A program made the position numbers and the translations under genes. A stretch of 64,000 bases of DNA from Oscillospiraceae bacterium. GTDB taxonomy: Bacteria; Bacillota; Clostridia; Oscillospirales; Oscillospiraceae. The notes beneath the pieces are model-generated. The model made no database searches and was not told the DNA's origin. It worked only from the letters and a program-made list of their open reading frames with translations. Positions within the stretch are counted from its first letter, which is position 1. The number at the start of each line of letters is the position of its first letter. Shown here piece after piece: positions 25,583 through 34,265 of the stretch. The stretch lies in the NCBI GenBank assembly GCA_910575265.1, contig CAJTEA010000001.1, positions 124,001-188,000 of the forward strand, written 5' to 3'.

Positions 25583-26737
25583 ATGCATAACTTCGCGATA
25601 AAGCGCGGTATTTGGGGATTGATGGCGGCGGGCCTGTGCCTGCTGACGCTGGCCCCATCGATGGCGGCCATCCCCAAGGGATACGGTCTGGGACCGGAGC
25701 CGGACAGCGCCGCGCGGATGGACCCTATTCCCAAGGGGTACGGCTTCCGCCCGAGTACAGAGGAGACTCCTGTAACGGAGCGGTTCCTGCGCCCAGAGGT
25801 CTGTCCGGAGATCCAGCCGCTCCCCCAGCTGGAGGAGGAAGCGCCGGCCGCCGGGCCGGCGGAGACAACTGACACGGTTCTGGTCAGCGCCACGGAACAG
25901 CAGCTGAAGGAACGCGCCGCCAGCCAGCTGCGGGGCCGGGGGCTGACGAAAGAGCAGAATGAGGTCCTGTCCCTCCGGCTGGTATCCGAAACCACCCTCC
26001 TGGTGCTGCTGGAGGAGGGGGAGCTGACCACCGCCGACCTGATCTACCTGGCCCTGCCCAACAGTCGGGCCGCTCTGCTGGACCGGTACAACGCCTGGGC
26101 GGCGGACCATCCGGCGGACGCCCCGGCGGAGGTCGTGCGCCAGGTAAACCTGGATCGGGACGTCAGCTTTTATGAGAATATCCAGATTGTCACCGATCCG
26201 GACAGCCTTACCGTGCTGGTGAACAAAAATCATGCCCTGCCCTCCGACTATGTCCCCCAGCTGGAGACCCTGGGCTCCGGCTATGGCAGCGGCTCCCTGC
26301 GCCCCGAGGCGGCCCAGGCCTTCCGGGCTATGGCCGACGCGGCCCGGAAGGACGGCGTCTCCCTGCGCGGTGTGTCCGCCTACCGCTCCTTTCAGACCCA
26401 AAGGAGCGTGTATAATCGCTACCTGTACTATAACAGTCAGGCGGTTGTGGATACCTTCTCCGCCCGGCCCGGCAGCTCAGAGCACCAGACTGGCCTGGCC
26501 CTGGATATCAACACCGCCAATGTCCAGGCCCACTTTGAAACCACCCCCGCCTACGACTGGCTGCAAAAGCACTGTGCCGAGTATGGCTTCATGCTCCGCT
26601 ATCTCCAGGGGAAAGAGGATATTACCGGCTACCGCTTTGAACCCTGGCACTACCGCTATGTGGGCACAGAAATTGCCAAAACCTGTATGGAGCGGGGAAT
26701 TACATATGAGGAATACCTTGCCCTCCAGTCCAACTGA
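25583..26737 (+). CDS. Secreted M15 peptidase, D-alanyl-D-alanine carboxypeptidase type
   Basis: This 384-residue protein begins with a signal peptide (about 1-29, ending APSMAA). The mature N-terminus holds IPKGYG twice (30-35 and 49-54) in a proline-rich stretch. A middle region (about 90-210) is charged and probably helical. The C-terminal VanY/DdcY domain (about 235-384) has zinc ligands in SSEHQTGLALDI (His, Asp) and EPWHYRYVG (Glu, His). It trims the terminal D-Ala from peptidoglycan stem peptides outside the cell. I chose ATG 25583 after AAAGGAAA; the longer open frame upstream lies inside the preceding gene. Confidence 0.9.
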   Translation: MHNFAIKRGIWGLMAAGLCLLTLAPSMAAIPKGYGLGPEPDSAARMDPIPKGYGFRPSTEETPVTERFLRPEVCPEIQPLPQLEEEAPAAGPAETTDTVLVSATEQQLKERAASQLRGRGLTKEQNEVLSLRLVSETTLLVLLEEGELTTADLIYLALPNSRAALLDRYNAWAADHPADAPAEVVRQVNLDRDVSFYENIQIVTDPDSLTVLVNKNHALPSDYVPQLETLGSGYGSGSLRPEAAQAFRAMADAARKDGVSLRGVSAYRSFQTQRSVYNRYLYYNSQAVVDTFSARPGSSEHQTGLALDINTANVQAHFETTPAYDWLQKHCAEYGFMLRYLQGKEDITGYRFEPWHYRYVGTEIAKTCMERGITYEEYLALQSN

Positions 26738-26745
26738 AGGAACTG

Positions 26746-26772
26746 GCCTCCGGTCATAGACCGGGGGCTTTT
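26746..26772 (+). terminator. Terminator after the M15 peptidase gene
   Basis: GCCTCCGGTC and GACCGGGGGC (loop ATA) followed by TTTT. Confidence 0.8.
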
Positions 26773-26884
26773 CTGGTAATATCGACAAAACAGAAGGTTT
26801 AATTTTGTGCAGGCTATGAATTGAAAGCGGAAAAAAATTGTGCTAAAGTTTGATTGAGAATACGAATTCACGGTGGTAAGTACT

Positions 26885-27853
26885 ATGATTACAATGACGG
26901 AAATCGCGAAATTAACCCACGTCTCTCAGCCTACGGTTTCCCGGGTGCTCAACGGCAGCCAGACGGTGGCGCCGGAGATCCGGGAACGGGTGCTGGCCTG
27001 TGCCCGGGAACACGACTATCAGCTCAACGCCTTGGCCAAGGGGCTTCAGGGCAGTCAGACCAAGCTGCTGGGCGTGCTGGTCACCGACATCTCCAACGGC
27101 TTTTTCGCGGATCTGGCCAGAGAGGTTGAGGCGGCGGCCCGACAAAGGGGCTACAGCATCATCCTGTTTAACAGCGGGGACAGCCCTCAAAACGAGCGGG
27201 AGTATCTGGACGTAGTCCGCCGTTACCGGGTGGACGGCGTACTGGCCGTCCCCATCCGGGAGACCAGCGGCGAGTGGCAGGAGTACGCCAAAAAGCTGGA
27301 TGTGCCCATTGTGGCGGTCACCAGAAGGGCGGAAGGTCTGGATTCCGTCTATGTAGACCATGTACAGGCCGGGGCGATGGTGGCGGAGCACCTGATGGAG
27401 CGGGGCTTCCAGCGGTTTGTGTTCATTGGGGAAGAATATGACGGAAAGTTTATAGGGTTTCGCCGGACTCTGGAAGAAGGAGGATTTACGGAACAGATAA
27501 GTAATGTGGTATACCGGGAGGATATCCAGCTGAATCAGGCGCTGCGGACCTGGTTCCGGCGTCCCGGGGGACGGACCGGGATTTTTGCGGGGAACGATAT
27601 TTATGCCCTGCGGGCGCTGGATACTCTGCGGACACTGAACATTCCGGTGCCGGAGGAGGCCGGGATTGTAGGCTTTGACAATACCTCCATAGGCCGCTAC
27701 CTCAACCCCAGGCTGAGCAGCGTGTCCCAGCCCATCGCCCAGATGGCCCAGGAGGCTGTGGCCCGGCTGCTGGATCGTGTTGAGCACCCCGGCCCTCTGG
27801 AGCTGATGAACCACCCCCTCTCCGCCTCGCTGGTGGTTCGAGAGAGCGCGTAA
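26885..27853 (+). CDS. LacI-family transcription regulator
   Basis: This 322-residue regulator has the N-terminal helix-turn-helix (TMTEIAKLTHVSQPTVSRVL), hinge helix NALAKGLQG, and sugar-binding-type domain with VLVTDISNGFFADLA, FAGNDIYALRAL and IVGFDN. Ligand and target are unknown; it stands alone between an M15 peptidase and pta, so its genes may be elsewhere. I start it at ATG 26885 with GGTGG upstream; GTG 26873 is a possible alternative adding four residues. Confidence 0.88.
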   Translation: MITMTEIAKLTHVSQPTVSRVLNGSQTVAPEIRERVLACAREHDYQLNALAKGLQGSQTKLLGVLVTDISNGFFADLAREVEAAARQRGYSIILFNSGDSPQNEREYLDVVRRYRVDGVLAVPIRETSGEWQEYAKKLDVPIVAVTRRAEGLDSVYVDHVQAGAMVAEHLMERGFQRFVFIGEEYDGKFIGFRRTLEEGGFTEQISNVVYREDIQLNQALRTWFRRPGGRTGIFAGNDIYALRALDTLRTLNIPVPEEAGIVGFDNTSIGRYLNPRLSSVSQPIAQMAQEAVARLLDRVEHPGPLELMNHPLSASLVVRESA

Positions 27854-27867
27854 GCGGACAAAAACGC

Positions 27868-27893
27868 CCCTCCAGCGAATGCTGGAGGGGCAA
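27868..27893. terminator. Bidirectional terminator
   Basis: GCCCCTCCAGC-GAAT-GCTGGAGGGGC between the converging LacI-type gene and pta. Confidence 0.85.
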
Positions 27894-27904
27894 ACTTTGT
27901 TTTC

Positions 27905-28879
27905 TCAGGCCAGAGCGGCGGTGATGATGGCCATGGAGTAGACCTCCTGAGCGTTGCAGCCCCGGGACAGGTCGTTGATGGGGGCGTTCAGGCCCAGCAG
28001 GATGGGGCCGTAGGCGTCGAAGGAGCCAAGGCGCTGGGCGATCTTGTAGCCGATGTTGCCGGCGCTGATGTCGGGGAAGATGAAGGTGTTGGCGTAGCCG
28101 GCCACCTTGGAGTTGGGGCACTTGGTCTCCGCCACCCGGGGGGAGACGGCGGCGTCGAATTGCAGCTCGCCCTCGATGGGGATGTTGGGCATGGCCAGCT
28201 TGGCCTTTTCGGCGGCGTTGCGCATTTTGTCCACCGTGGGGCCCTTGCCGGAGCCGAAGGTGGAGTAGCTGAGGAAGGCCACCTTGGGGTCCACGCCAAA
28301 GATTTTGGCGCACTCTACCGTTTCGGAGGCGATTTCTACCAGCTCGTCCTCGGTGGGGTCCAGGTTGATGGCGCAGTCGGCCATGGCCAGCACCATGTTG
28401 CCGCCGGTGGCGTAGGGGCGGACCAGGATGAAGCAGGAGGATACGATGGAGTTGCCCGGCTTGGTCTTGACCAGCTGGAGGGCGGGGCGGACGGTGTCGG
28501 CGGTGGAGTATGTGGCGCCGCCCAGCAGGGCGTCGGCGATACCCATGGCTACCAGCATGGTACCGAAGTAGTTGCCCTTCTTCAGCATGACCCGGCACTC
28601 GTCGGCGGTCATCTTGCCCTTGCGCAGCTCCACCATGCGGTCCACCATGGCGTCCATGTCCTGATAGGTCTCGGGGTCCAGGATAGTGGCCCCCCGGATG
28701 TTGAAGCCAGCCTCCTCAGCGGCTTCCAGGATCTCCTTCTCGTTGCCGATGAGGATGGGGGTCAGGAAGGTACCGGACAGCAGACGGGCGGAGGCCTCCA
28801 GAATTCGGGGGTCGGTGCCCTCCGTAAAGACAATCTTGCGGGGATGGGCCTTCAGGATTTCAATCAGCTTCTTAAACAT
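27905..28879 (-). CDS. pta: Phosphate acetyltransferase
   Basis: This 324-residue cytosolic enzyme converts acetyl-CoA and phosphate to acetyl phosphate, which acetate kinase (not in the window) turns into acetate and ATP. Family segments: FTEGTDPRILEAS (about 17-29), GGATYSTADTVRPALQ, SFGSGKGPTVDKM-like motif near 217, and PDISAGNIGYKIAQRLG near 277. Length is that of the short class. I start it at ATG 28879 after GGAGGAATT, giving MFKKLIEILKAH; the longer open frame upstream runs through the promoter. Confidence 0.95.
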   Translation of the reverse strand: MFKKLIEILKAHPRKIVFTEGTDPRILEASARLLSGTFLTPILIGNEKEILEAAEEAGFNIRGATILDPETYQDMDAMVDRMVELRKGKMTADECRVMLKKGNYFGTMLVAMGIADALLGGATYSTADTVRPALQLVKTKPGNSIVSSCFILVRPYATGGNMVLAMADCAINLDPTEDELVEIASETVECAKIFGVDPKVAFLSYSTFGSGKGPTVDKMRNAAEKAKLAMPNIPIEGELQFDAAVSPRVAETKCPNSKVAGYANTFIFPDISAGNIGYKIAQRLGSFDAYGPILLGLNAPINDLSRGCNAQEVYSMAIITAALA

Positions 28880-28931
28880 TGGCAATTCCTCCAAATCAGA
28901 TTGGTGTGACGCACACCGGTATGATAAAATT

Positions 28932-28960
28932 ATGGTAACATTTCCCGAGAAAAATTGCAA
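28932..28960 (-). promoter_or_regulatory. Promoter of pta
   Basis: On the minus strand TTGCAA (28955-28960), 17 bp, TACCAT (28932-28937). A small inverted repeat GGTGTG-ACG-CACACC (28903-28917) lies in the leader. Confidence 0.6.
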
Positions 28961-29025
28961 GAGCCGTATGATAGTTTTCCGCGTTGGAATCATGAAAAAT
29001 TCCTAAAGATTTTTAAAATTCCCTC

Positions 29026-29055
29026 TTTACGCCACGTAATGCTTTTTGGTATACT
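29026..29055 (+). promoter_or_regulatory. Promoter of the XRE regulator gene
   Basis: TTTACG (29026-29031), 18 bp, TATACT (29050-29055), about 40 bases before the ATG. Confidence 0.6.
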
Positions 29056-29095
29056 ATACAAAGTGTATTGCAGTCTGGTTTTGAGGTGAGCATGT

Positions 29096-29809
29096 ATGAA
29101 AACGGAAAACGCGGAATTTTCCCGCACCCTGTCCCTGCTGCGTCAGGAAAAAAAGGTGAGCCAGCGCGCCGCCGCCCAGGCCCTGGGCATCTCCCAGGCG
29201 CTGCTCAGCCACTATGAAAACGGTATCCGGGAGCCCGGCCTGGTCTTTGTGGTCAAGGCCTGCGACTACTACGGCGTGTCCGCCGACTTTCTCCTGGGCC
29301 GCACCCTGAGCCGGGACGGTACCACCATCGCCGCCGAGGAGCTCTACGACATCAGCGATGAGAAAAACAACTCCATCCGGGGAGGCGTGCTGGCGCTGCT
29401 GAGCAAAAAGCTGCTGGTCAACTCTATCGGCGTTCTGTTCGGCCTGCTGGGCAAGACAGGCAGCCGGGAGGCCGTTCAGGCCACCGCCAACTACCTGTCC
29501 ACGGCGGTGTATACCATGTATCGCCGGCTCTACGACGCCAACCCGGACAACAATCCGGACTTTTTCTCCGTCCCGCCCCGCCACTTCCGGGCCGGTTTGG
29601 CTGAGGCCGACATGAAGTGCTGCGAGGCCGAGCTTTCTGACGCCCTGGCGGCCCACGTCAAGGCCAAAGGCCCCATGCCCGAAATGACCAACGACGCCCT
29701 GGCGAGGGATTACCCTGTGCTGTACCAGTCCGTCCTCCAGGTGATCCACAACACCGGCGAGCGGGTGAACGCCATCAGCGGGGGACGGAAGAAGCAGGAG
29801 AAGAAATGA
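29096..29809 (+). CDS. XRE-family transcription regulator
   Basis: This 237-residue protein has an N-terminal helix-turn-helix of the XRE/Cro type (about 8-66: [19 protein letters not shown] ... [12 protein letters not shown]). The remaining 170 residues form a helical domain I do not recognise, with a hydrophobic stretch [15 protein letters not shown] near 105 that is too short and mixed to be a sure membrane helix. It ends 10 bases before lepA and probably shares its transcript. Confidence 0.82.
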   Translation: MKTENAEFSRTLSLLRQEKKVSQRAAAQALGISQALLSHYENGIREPGLVFVVKACDYYGVSADFLLGRTLSRDGTTIAAEELYDISDEKNNSIRGGVLALLSKKLLVNSIGVLFGLLGKTGSREAVQATANYLSTAVYTMYRRLYDANPDNNPDFFSVPPRHFRAGLAEADMKCCEAELSDALAAHVKAKGPMPEMTNDALARDYPVLYQSVLQVIHNTGERVNAISGGRKKQEKK

Positions 29810-29819
29810 GGGTTCATCT

Positions 29820-31628
29820 ATGACCGACCAATCTAAAATCAGAAACTTTTCCATCATCGCCCACATCGACCACGGCAAGTCCACCCTGTCCGACCGGCTG
29901 ATTGAAATCTGCGGGGCGGTGGAGCAGCGGCAGATGGAATCCCAACTGCTGGACAACATGGACCTGGAGCGGGAGCGGGGCATCACCATCAAGGCCCGGG
30001 CGGTGCGGCTGGACTACAAGGCCGAGGACGGACAGGTCTACCACCTGAACCTGATCGACACCCCGGGGCACGTGGACTTCAACTATGAGGTCAGCCGCTC
30101 CCTGGCGGCCTGCGAGGGGGCGGTGCTCATCGTGGACGCCTCCCAGGGCATCGAGGCCCAGACCCTGGCCAACACCTACCTGGCCATGGAGCACGACCTG
30201 GAAATCCTCCCGGTAGTGAACAAAATTGACCTCCCCGCCGCCGACCCGGCTCGAGTAAAGGAGGAAATTGAAAACGTTCTGGCCCTGCCCGCCCTGGACG
30301 CCCCGGAGATTTCCGCCAAGCAGGGAATCAACATTCCCGCCGTGCTGGAGGACATCGTCCAGAATATCCCCGCCCCGGAGGGAGACCCGAACGCGCCGTT
30401 AAAGGCCCTTATTTTCGACAGCCAGTACGACCCCTATGTGGGGGTGATTGTCTACTTCCGCATTGTGGAGGGTACCCTGAAAAAGGGCATGAATGTGAAG
30501 ATGATGGCCTCCGGGGCCCAGTATGCGGTGCTGGACTGCGGCTATTTAAAACCCCTGGGGATGGAGTCCGCCCCGGAGCTGTCCGCCGGGGAGGTGGGCT
30601 GGTTCACCGCCTCCATCAAGAATGTGAAGGACACCAGCGTGGGCGACACCATCACCGGGGCGGACGCCCCCGCCGGCGAGGCCCTGCCCGGCTACCGCCC
30701 TGCCCAGGCCATGGTCTACTGCGGCATCTACACCGAGGATGGGAGCAAGTACCCCGACCTGCGGGACGCCCTGGAGAAGCTTCAGCTCAACGACGCCTCC
30801 CTGTCCTTCGAGCCCGAGTCCTCGGTGGCCCTGGGCTTCGGCTTCCGCTGCGGCTTTTTGGGGATGCTCCACATGGAGATCATTCAGGAGCGGCTGGAGC
30901 GGGAGTTCGACCTGGACCTGGTGACTACATTACCTTCCGTAATATATGAGGTTACAAAAACAGATGGTAGTGTAGTCCGGGTGGACAACCCCCACAACTA
31001 CCCCGATCCCGGGGCCATCTCCCAGGCCCGGGAGCCCTACGCCAAGGTGTCCATCATCTCGCCCCCCGACTATGTGGGCAACATCATGCCTATGTGTCAG
31101 GAGCGGCGGGGAGTGTTCAAGGACATGCAGTATCTGGACACCAACCTGGTGGAGCTGCACTACTCCATGCCCATCGGAGAGATCATCTACGACTTTTTTG
31201 ACGCCCTGAAAGCCCGCACCAAGGGATACGCCTCCCTGGACTACGAGCTGGAGGGCTATGAGCCCAGCGACCTGGTGAAGGTGGATTTGCTCCTCAACGG
31301 CGATCAGGTAGACGCCCTGAGCTTTATCGTCCACCGGGAGAAGGCCTACGGCCGGGCAAGGCGCATTTGCGAGAAGCTGAAGGAGAACATCCCCCGGCAG
31401 CTGTTTGAGGTCCCGGTCCAGGCGGCCATTGGAGGCAAGATCATTGCCCGGGAGACGGTGAAGGCCATGCGTAAGGACGTGCTGGCCAAGTGCTACGGCG
31501 GCGACATCACCCGGAAGAAGAAGCTCCTGGAGAAGCAGAAGGAGGGCAAAAAGAAGATGCGCACCCTGGGCACCGTCCAGCTGCCCACCGAGGCCTTTAT
31601 GGCGGTTCTTAAGTTAGATGAGGAATAA
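29820..31628 (+). CDS. lepA: Elongation factor 4 (LepA)
   Basis: This 602-residue ribosome-bound GTPase acts during translation initiation and elongation under stress. The G domain shows [10 protein letters not shown] (G1, about 13-22), RGITIKA (G2), DTPGHVDF (G3) and NKIDLP (G4). Domain II, the EF-G-like domains III and V, and the LepA-specific C-terminal domain with [20 protein letters not shown] complete it. Length is normal. The start is ATG 29820 with a GAGGG site at 29808-29812. Confidence 0.98.
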   Translation: MTDQSKIRNFSIIAHIDHGKSTLSDRLIEICGAVEQRQMESQLLDNMDLERERGITIKARAVRLDYKAEDGQVYHLNLIDTPGHVDFNYEVSRSLAACEGAVLIVDASQGIEAQTLANTYLAMEHDLEILPVVNKIDLPAADPARVKEEIENVLALPALDAPEISAKQGINIPAVLEDIVQNIPAPEGDPNAPLKALIFDSQYDPYVGVIVYFRIVEGTLKKGMNVKMMASGAQYAVLDCGYLKPLGMESAPELSAGEVGWFTASIKNVKDTSVGDTITGADAPAGEALPGYRPAQAMVYCGIYTEDGSKYPDLRDALEKLQLNDASLSFEPESSVALGFGFRCGFLGMLHMEIIQERLEREFDLDLVTTLPSVIYEVTKTDGSVVRVDNPHNYPDPGAISQAREPYAKVSIISPPDYVGNIMPMCQERRGVFKDMQYLDTNLVELHYSMPIGEIIYDFFDALKARTKGYASLDYELEGYEPSDLVKVDLLLNGDQVDALSFIVHREKAYGRARRICEKLKENIPRQLFEVPVQAAIGGKIIARETVKAMRKDVLAKCYGGDITRKKKLLEKQKEGKKKMRTLGTVQLPTEAFMAVLKLDEE

Positions 31629-31632
31629 AAAA

Positions 31633-31657
31633 CAGGCCCCGCCACTGGCGGGGCCTG
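31633..31657 (-). terminator. Terminator of the TraB/GumN gene
   Basis: A perfect 11-bp stem (31633-31643 with 31647-31657, loop ACT). Only the minus strand has a good T-run after it (TTTTTT), so it chiefly ends the minus-strand gene, though it will also affect lepA. Confidence 0.8.
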
Positions 31658-31667
31658 TGCTGCTTAT

Positions 31668-33047
31668 TTAGGGAAGGGGCATGACCTCCACGGCATAGCC
31701 CAGGTCCTTTAGTCCCTGGACCACGCCGGTTTTGCCAATCATGTGGCCCGCGCCCACCGTCATGATACCGGTGTGGGAGCCGGACTGCTTCAAATAGCGG
31801 TCGGCCCAGGCGATCATGTTGGGGTCCCGGCCCTCGAAGAGCTTGGAATTAAGCTCGTCAGAAGGATTGGCCTGGATCTCATCCTTGGGGTAATCGTTGG
31901 CGAAGCCCTCAGTGTCCCGGGTCTTCCATTGCGCCATCCAGCGGTCCACCGCGGCGTCCTGTTCCTTCAAAGCGGCTTCATAGGCCGCCCGTTCCTCCTC
32001 GCTCAGGCCCTCAGCGGCGTCCATCCCCAGATACATGGACAGGGTCATGGCCAGATAGTTTTCCTGATACTCGTCGGACAGGTCGTCGAAAATCTTTCCC
32101 TGGAAGGCGTAAGTCTCAACGCCCTCCACAGGAATGCCCAAATTAGACGCCTTGGCATTGACGTACAGGTCCAGGGCCATGGCGTTGTCGCTGGTACTCT
32201 CGTCCTTCATGGAAAGGGAGGTGAAGGAATTGGCCAGCGTCCAGGGCTTGAACAGGGCGATCTCCTCCTCAGTCATGCCCAGCGGAGTCAGGGCGTCAAC
32301 AACCTCCTGATACAGCTCGGTGCTGATGTGATCCTTCAGAGTAGTGCCGTCGGAGTAGACCTGCATGGCGGTAAACTCGTCGATCCCCTCCTGGCTGTTG
32401 AAGTCCAGCTCAAAGGCGGCCAGCTCCGCGCCGGTGATGATGTCCCGCAGCTGCTTGTGGAAGGGGTAGAGGTTGCCCCGGTCGGTGTGGATGGAGCCCA
32501 GCAGATACAGGGTGTTGCCGTTGCCCTCCGCCTTCCACAGAAGGCCCAGGGAGCCGGCGTTCTGCTGGTCGTACAGGGCCAGAATCATCCGGTTGGCAAA
32601 GCAGGCGGCCTCCAGCAGGGTGCAGGGGCGATCCAGAGCCAGATCAGCGCCGTCGCCGTGGACCACGCCCAGAGAGGACAGAAACTCCACCGGTCCGGCG
32701 TCCACCTCCGCGAAGGCATAGGGGAGGGCTTCCATATACAGGGCGTTCAGCACGCCGCCCCGGGTGGTGTCAAGCACAAAGGAGCCATCGCTGGAGCGCT
32801 GCTCCACCTCCAGCAGAGCCAGCTTGTCAGCTACAACCCGGGTCATCTTGTCCAGCTGCTCCTGGGTGACGGGCTCACTGTGGTTGGTGTAGATTTCCTC
32901 CCCCACCAGCCCCAGGGCATAGCTGTCGGCGATCTCGCCGTAGGCCCAGGCGGGGATAGGAGCGGTCTGGGTATCCTCCGCCGCGAACACCGGGACGGTA
33001 CTGCCCAGCAGGCCAAAGGCCAGCAGCAGGGTAAGCAATTTCTTCAT
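31668..33047 (-). CDS. Secreted TraB/GumN-family protein with SLH-like N-terminal part
   Basis: This 459-residue protein has a signal peptide (1-23, ending VFAAE). Residues about 30-160 look like one and a half S-layer homology motifs (IPAWAYGEIADSYALGLV, and VEFLSSLGVVHGDGADLAL ... LLEAACFANRMI). The TraB/GumN domain follows (about 170-459), with TLYLLGSIHTD, AAFELDF and the C-terminal VGAGHMIGKTGV. Some members of this clan act as metal-dependent proteases; the activity here is unproven. It has its own promoter and terminator. Confidence 0.85.
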   Translation of the reverse strand: MKKLLTLLLAFGLLGSTVPVFAAEDTQTAPIPAWAYGEIADSYALGLVGEEIYTNHSEPVTQEQLDKMTRVVADKLALLEVEQRSSDGSFVLDTTRGGVLNALYMEALPYAFAEVDAGPVEFLSSLGVVHGDGADLALDRPCTLLEAACFANRMILALYDQQNAGSLGLLWKAEGNGNTLYLLGSIHTDRGNLYPFHKQLRDIITGAELAAFELDFNSQEGIDEFTAMQVYSDGTTLKDHISTELYQEVVDALTPLGMTEEEIALFKPWTLANSFTSLSMKDESTSDNAMALDLYVNAKASNLGIPVEGVETYAFQGKIFDDLSDEYQENYLAMTLSMYLGMDAAEGLSEEERAAYEAALKEQDAAVDRWMAQWKTRDTEGFANDYPKDEIQANPSDELNSKLFEGRDPNMIAWADRYLKQSGSHTGIMTVGAGHMIGKTGVVQGLKDLGYAVEVMPLP

Positions 33048-33087
33048 GGATAATCATCCTTTCTCCGGGCGGGCCCGGTATGCCCCT

Positions 33088-33115
33088 ATTGTAACACCGG
33101 ACAGGCCCAAGTCAA
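33088..33115 (-). promoter_or_regulatory. Promoter of the TraB/GumN gene
   Basis: On the minus strand TTGACT (33110-33115), 16 bp, TACAAT (33088-33093). Confidence 0.7.
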
Positions 33116-33184
33116 GTTAAAAATTTTTCATATGGGGCTCTATGATGCTCCAGCATACCACCATACAATACGGAAGTCAACCCA

Positions 33185-33212
33185 AAACCGCGTTAAAATT
33201 TCAACGCGGTTT
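33185..33212. terminator. Hairpin in the divergent intergenic region
   Basis: AAACCGCGTT and AACGCGGTTT (loop of 8). It lies upstream of both neighbouring genes, so it may end a short transcript or act as a protein site. A TATAAT at 33243-33248 follows and may serve the RHH gene. Confidence 0.45.
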
Positions 33213-33278
33213 GTGTCATGGATTAAATGTGCGGATTCAAACTATAATGTACTCAAAACAATGGAGAAGTGAGGCATT

Positions 33279-33464
33279 ATGGAAAAATTCATCATCACGC
33301 CCCGAGAGGACAAAACCGTGACCATGACCATCCGCATCGACCGGGCGCTCCAGGAGCGGTACAACCAGCTCTCCGCCCGAACCAACCGCTCCCGGAACGA
33401 GCTGATCGGCATGGCGCTGCAATACGCTCTGGACCATATGGAGCTGAAGGACACCGCCGAATAG
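33279..33464 (+). CDS. Ribbon-helix-helix protein, CopG/Arc type
   Basis: This 61-residue protein has the strand KTVTMTIRID (about 12-21) and helices ALQERYNQLSARTNRSRNEL and IGMALQYALDHM, the plain RHH fold. It should bind DNA as a dimer. No toxin-like partner is adjacent. The start follows GAAGTGAGG. Its target is unknown. Confidence 0.8.
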   Translation: MEKFIITPREDKTVTMTIRIDRALQERYNQLSARTNRSRNELIGMALQYALDHMELKDTAE

Positions 33465-33467
33465 GGG

Positions 33468-34118
33468 CTACACCTCCAGCCACCGGGCCAGGTCCCACAG
33501 GTCGGGGGAGATGTGGTCGGGAGAGAACCGGGCAAAGGCGTCCGCCTGGGTCGTTCCGCCGAGGACGGCGGCGAAATGGGTTCCGGCGTTTTTCGCGGCT
33601 CCGGCGTCCAGAACGGTGTCGCCGCAGAACAGGGCGTTCCCCGGCTTCACCCCCAGCCGGCCCAGGGCCAGCAGCAGGCCCTCCGGGTCGGGCTTGTGGC
33701 GGGTCACGTCGGCGCTGCCCACCACCAGGTCCACCGTTTCCGCCATCCCCAGCCGCTCCAGAATGATCTGGATGGTATCCCCCCGCTTGGTGCTGACAAT
33801 GGCAACCTTGACGCCCTGGGCCTTCAGCCCCCGCAGCAGTTCTTCCCCGCCGGGGAGCAGAACGGTCTCCCGGCGCTGCCGCTCCGTCGCCACCTCGGAA
33901 AACAGCGCCCGGAATTTTGCCTGGTTCTCCGGGTCAAGGTCCCCGGTGAGCATGGAATAGGAGTCCTCCAGCAGAAAGCCTACCGTTCCCCGCACCGTAT
34001 CCCGGTCGGGAGCGGGCCAGCCCAGCGTGGTCAGGGCGTGGCGGAAGCCGTCCACAATGGAGTCGGTGCAGTCGGCCAGGGTGTAGTCAAAATCGAAGCA
34101 TACCGCTTGAAACATCAT
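33468..34118 (-). CDS. HAD-family phosphatase, phosphoglycolate phosphatase type
   Basis: This 216-residue cytosolic hydrolase has motif I DFDYTLAD (about 8-15) with the two Asp residues, a helical C1 cap (about 20-85), motif II VSTKRG (about 107), Lys in TRHKPDP (motif III) and CGDTVLDAGAA (motif IV). Gph and PgmB type enzymes look like this; the substrate is not clear. It converges with the RHH gene, leaving 3 bases between them. Confidence 0.85.
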   Translation of the reverse strand: MMFQAVCFDFDYTLADCTDSIVDGFRHALTTLGWPAPDRDTVRGTVGFLLEDSYSMLTGDLDPENQAKFRALFSEVATERQRRETVLLPGGEELLRGLKAQGVKVAIVSTKRGDTIQIILERLGMAETVDLVVGSADVTRHKPDPEGLLLALGRLGVKPGNALFCGDTVLDAGAAKNAGTHFAAVLGGTTQADAFARFSPDHISPDLWDLARWLEV

Positions 34119-34198
34119 ATGTTCCTCCCATAAGGACGGCCTCTGGCCGCCCGACTTTTTACACTATCTTATCACAGGAACGTTTCCGCCGCAACTAT

Positions 34199-34227
34199 TT
34201 GACCAAACGCGCCGCATATTGTATAAT
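34199..34227 (+). promoter_or_regulatory. Promoter of the cysteine desulfidase gene
   Basis: TTGACC (34199-34204), 17 bp, TATAAT (34222-34227). Confidence 0.8.
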
Positions 34228-34265
34228 AGACACAAACATATCCGGTAGATGTGAGGAGAATCATG

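Noticed and set aside
33279-34118. Toxin-antitoxin pair of the RHH protein and its neighbour
   Set aside because: The neighbour is a HAD phosphatase on the opposite strand, not a toxin family, and the genes converge.
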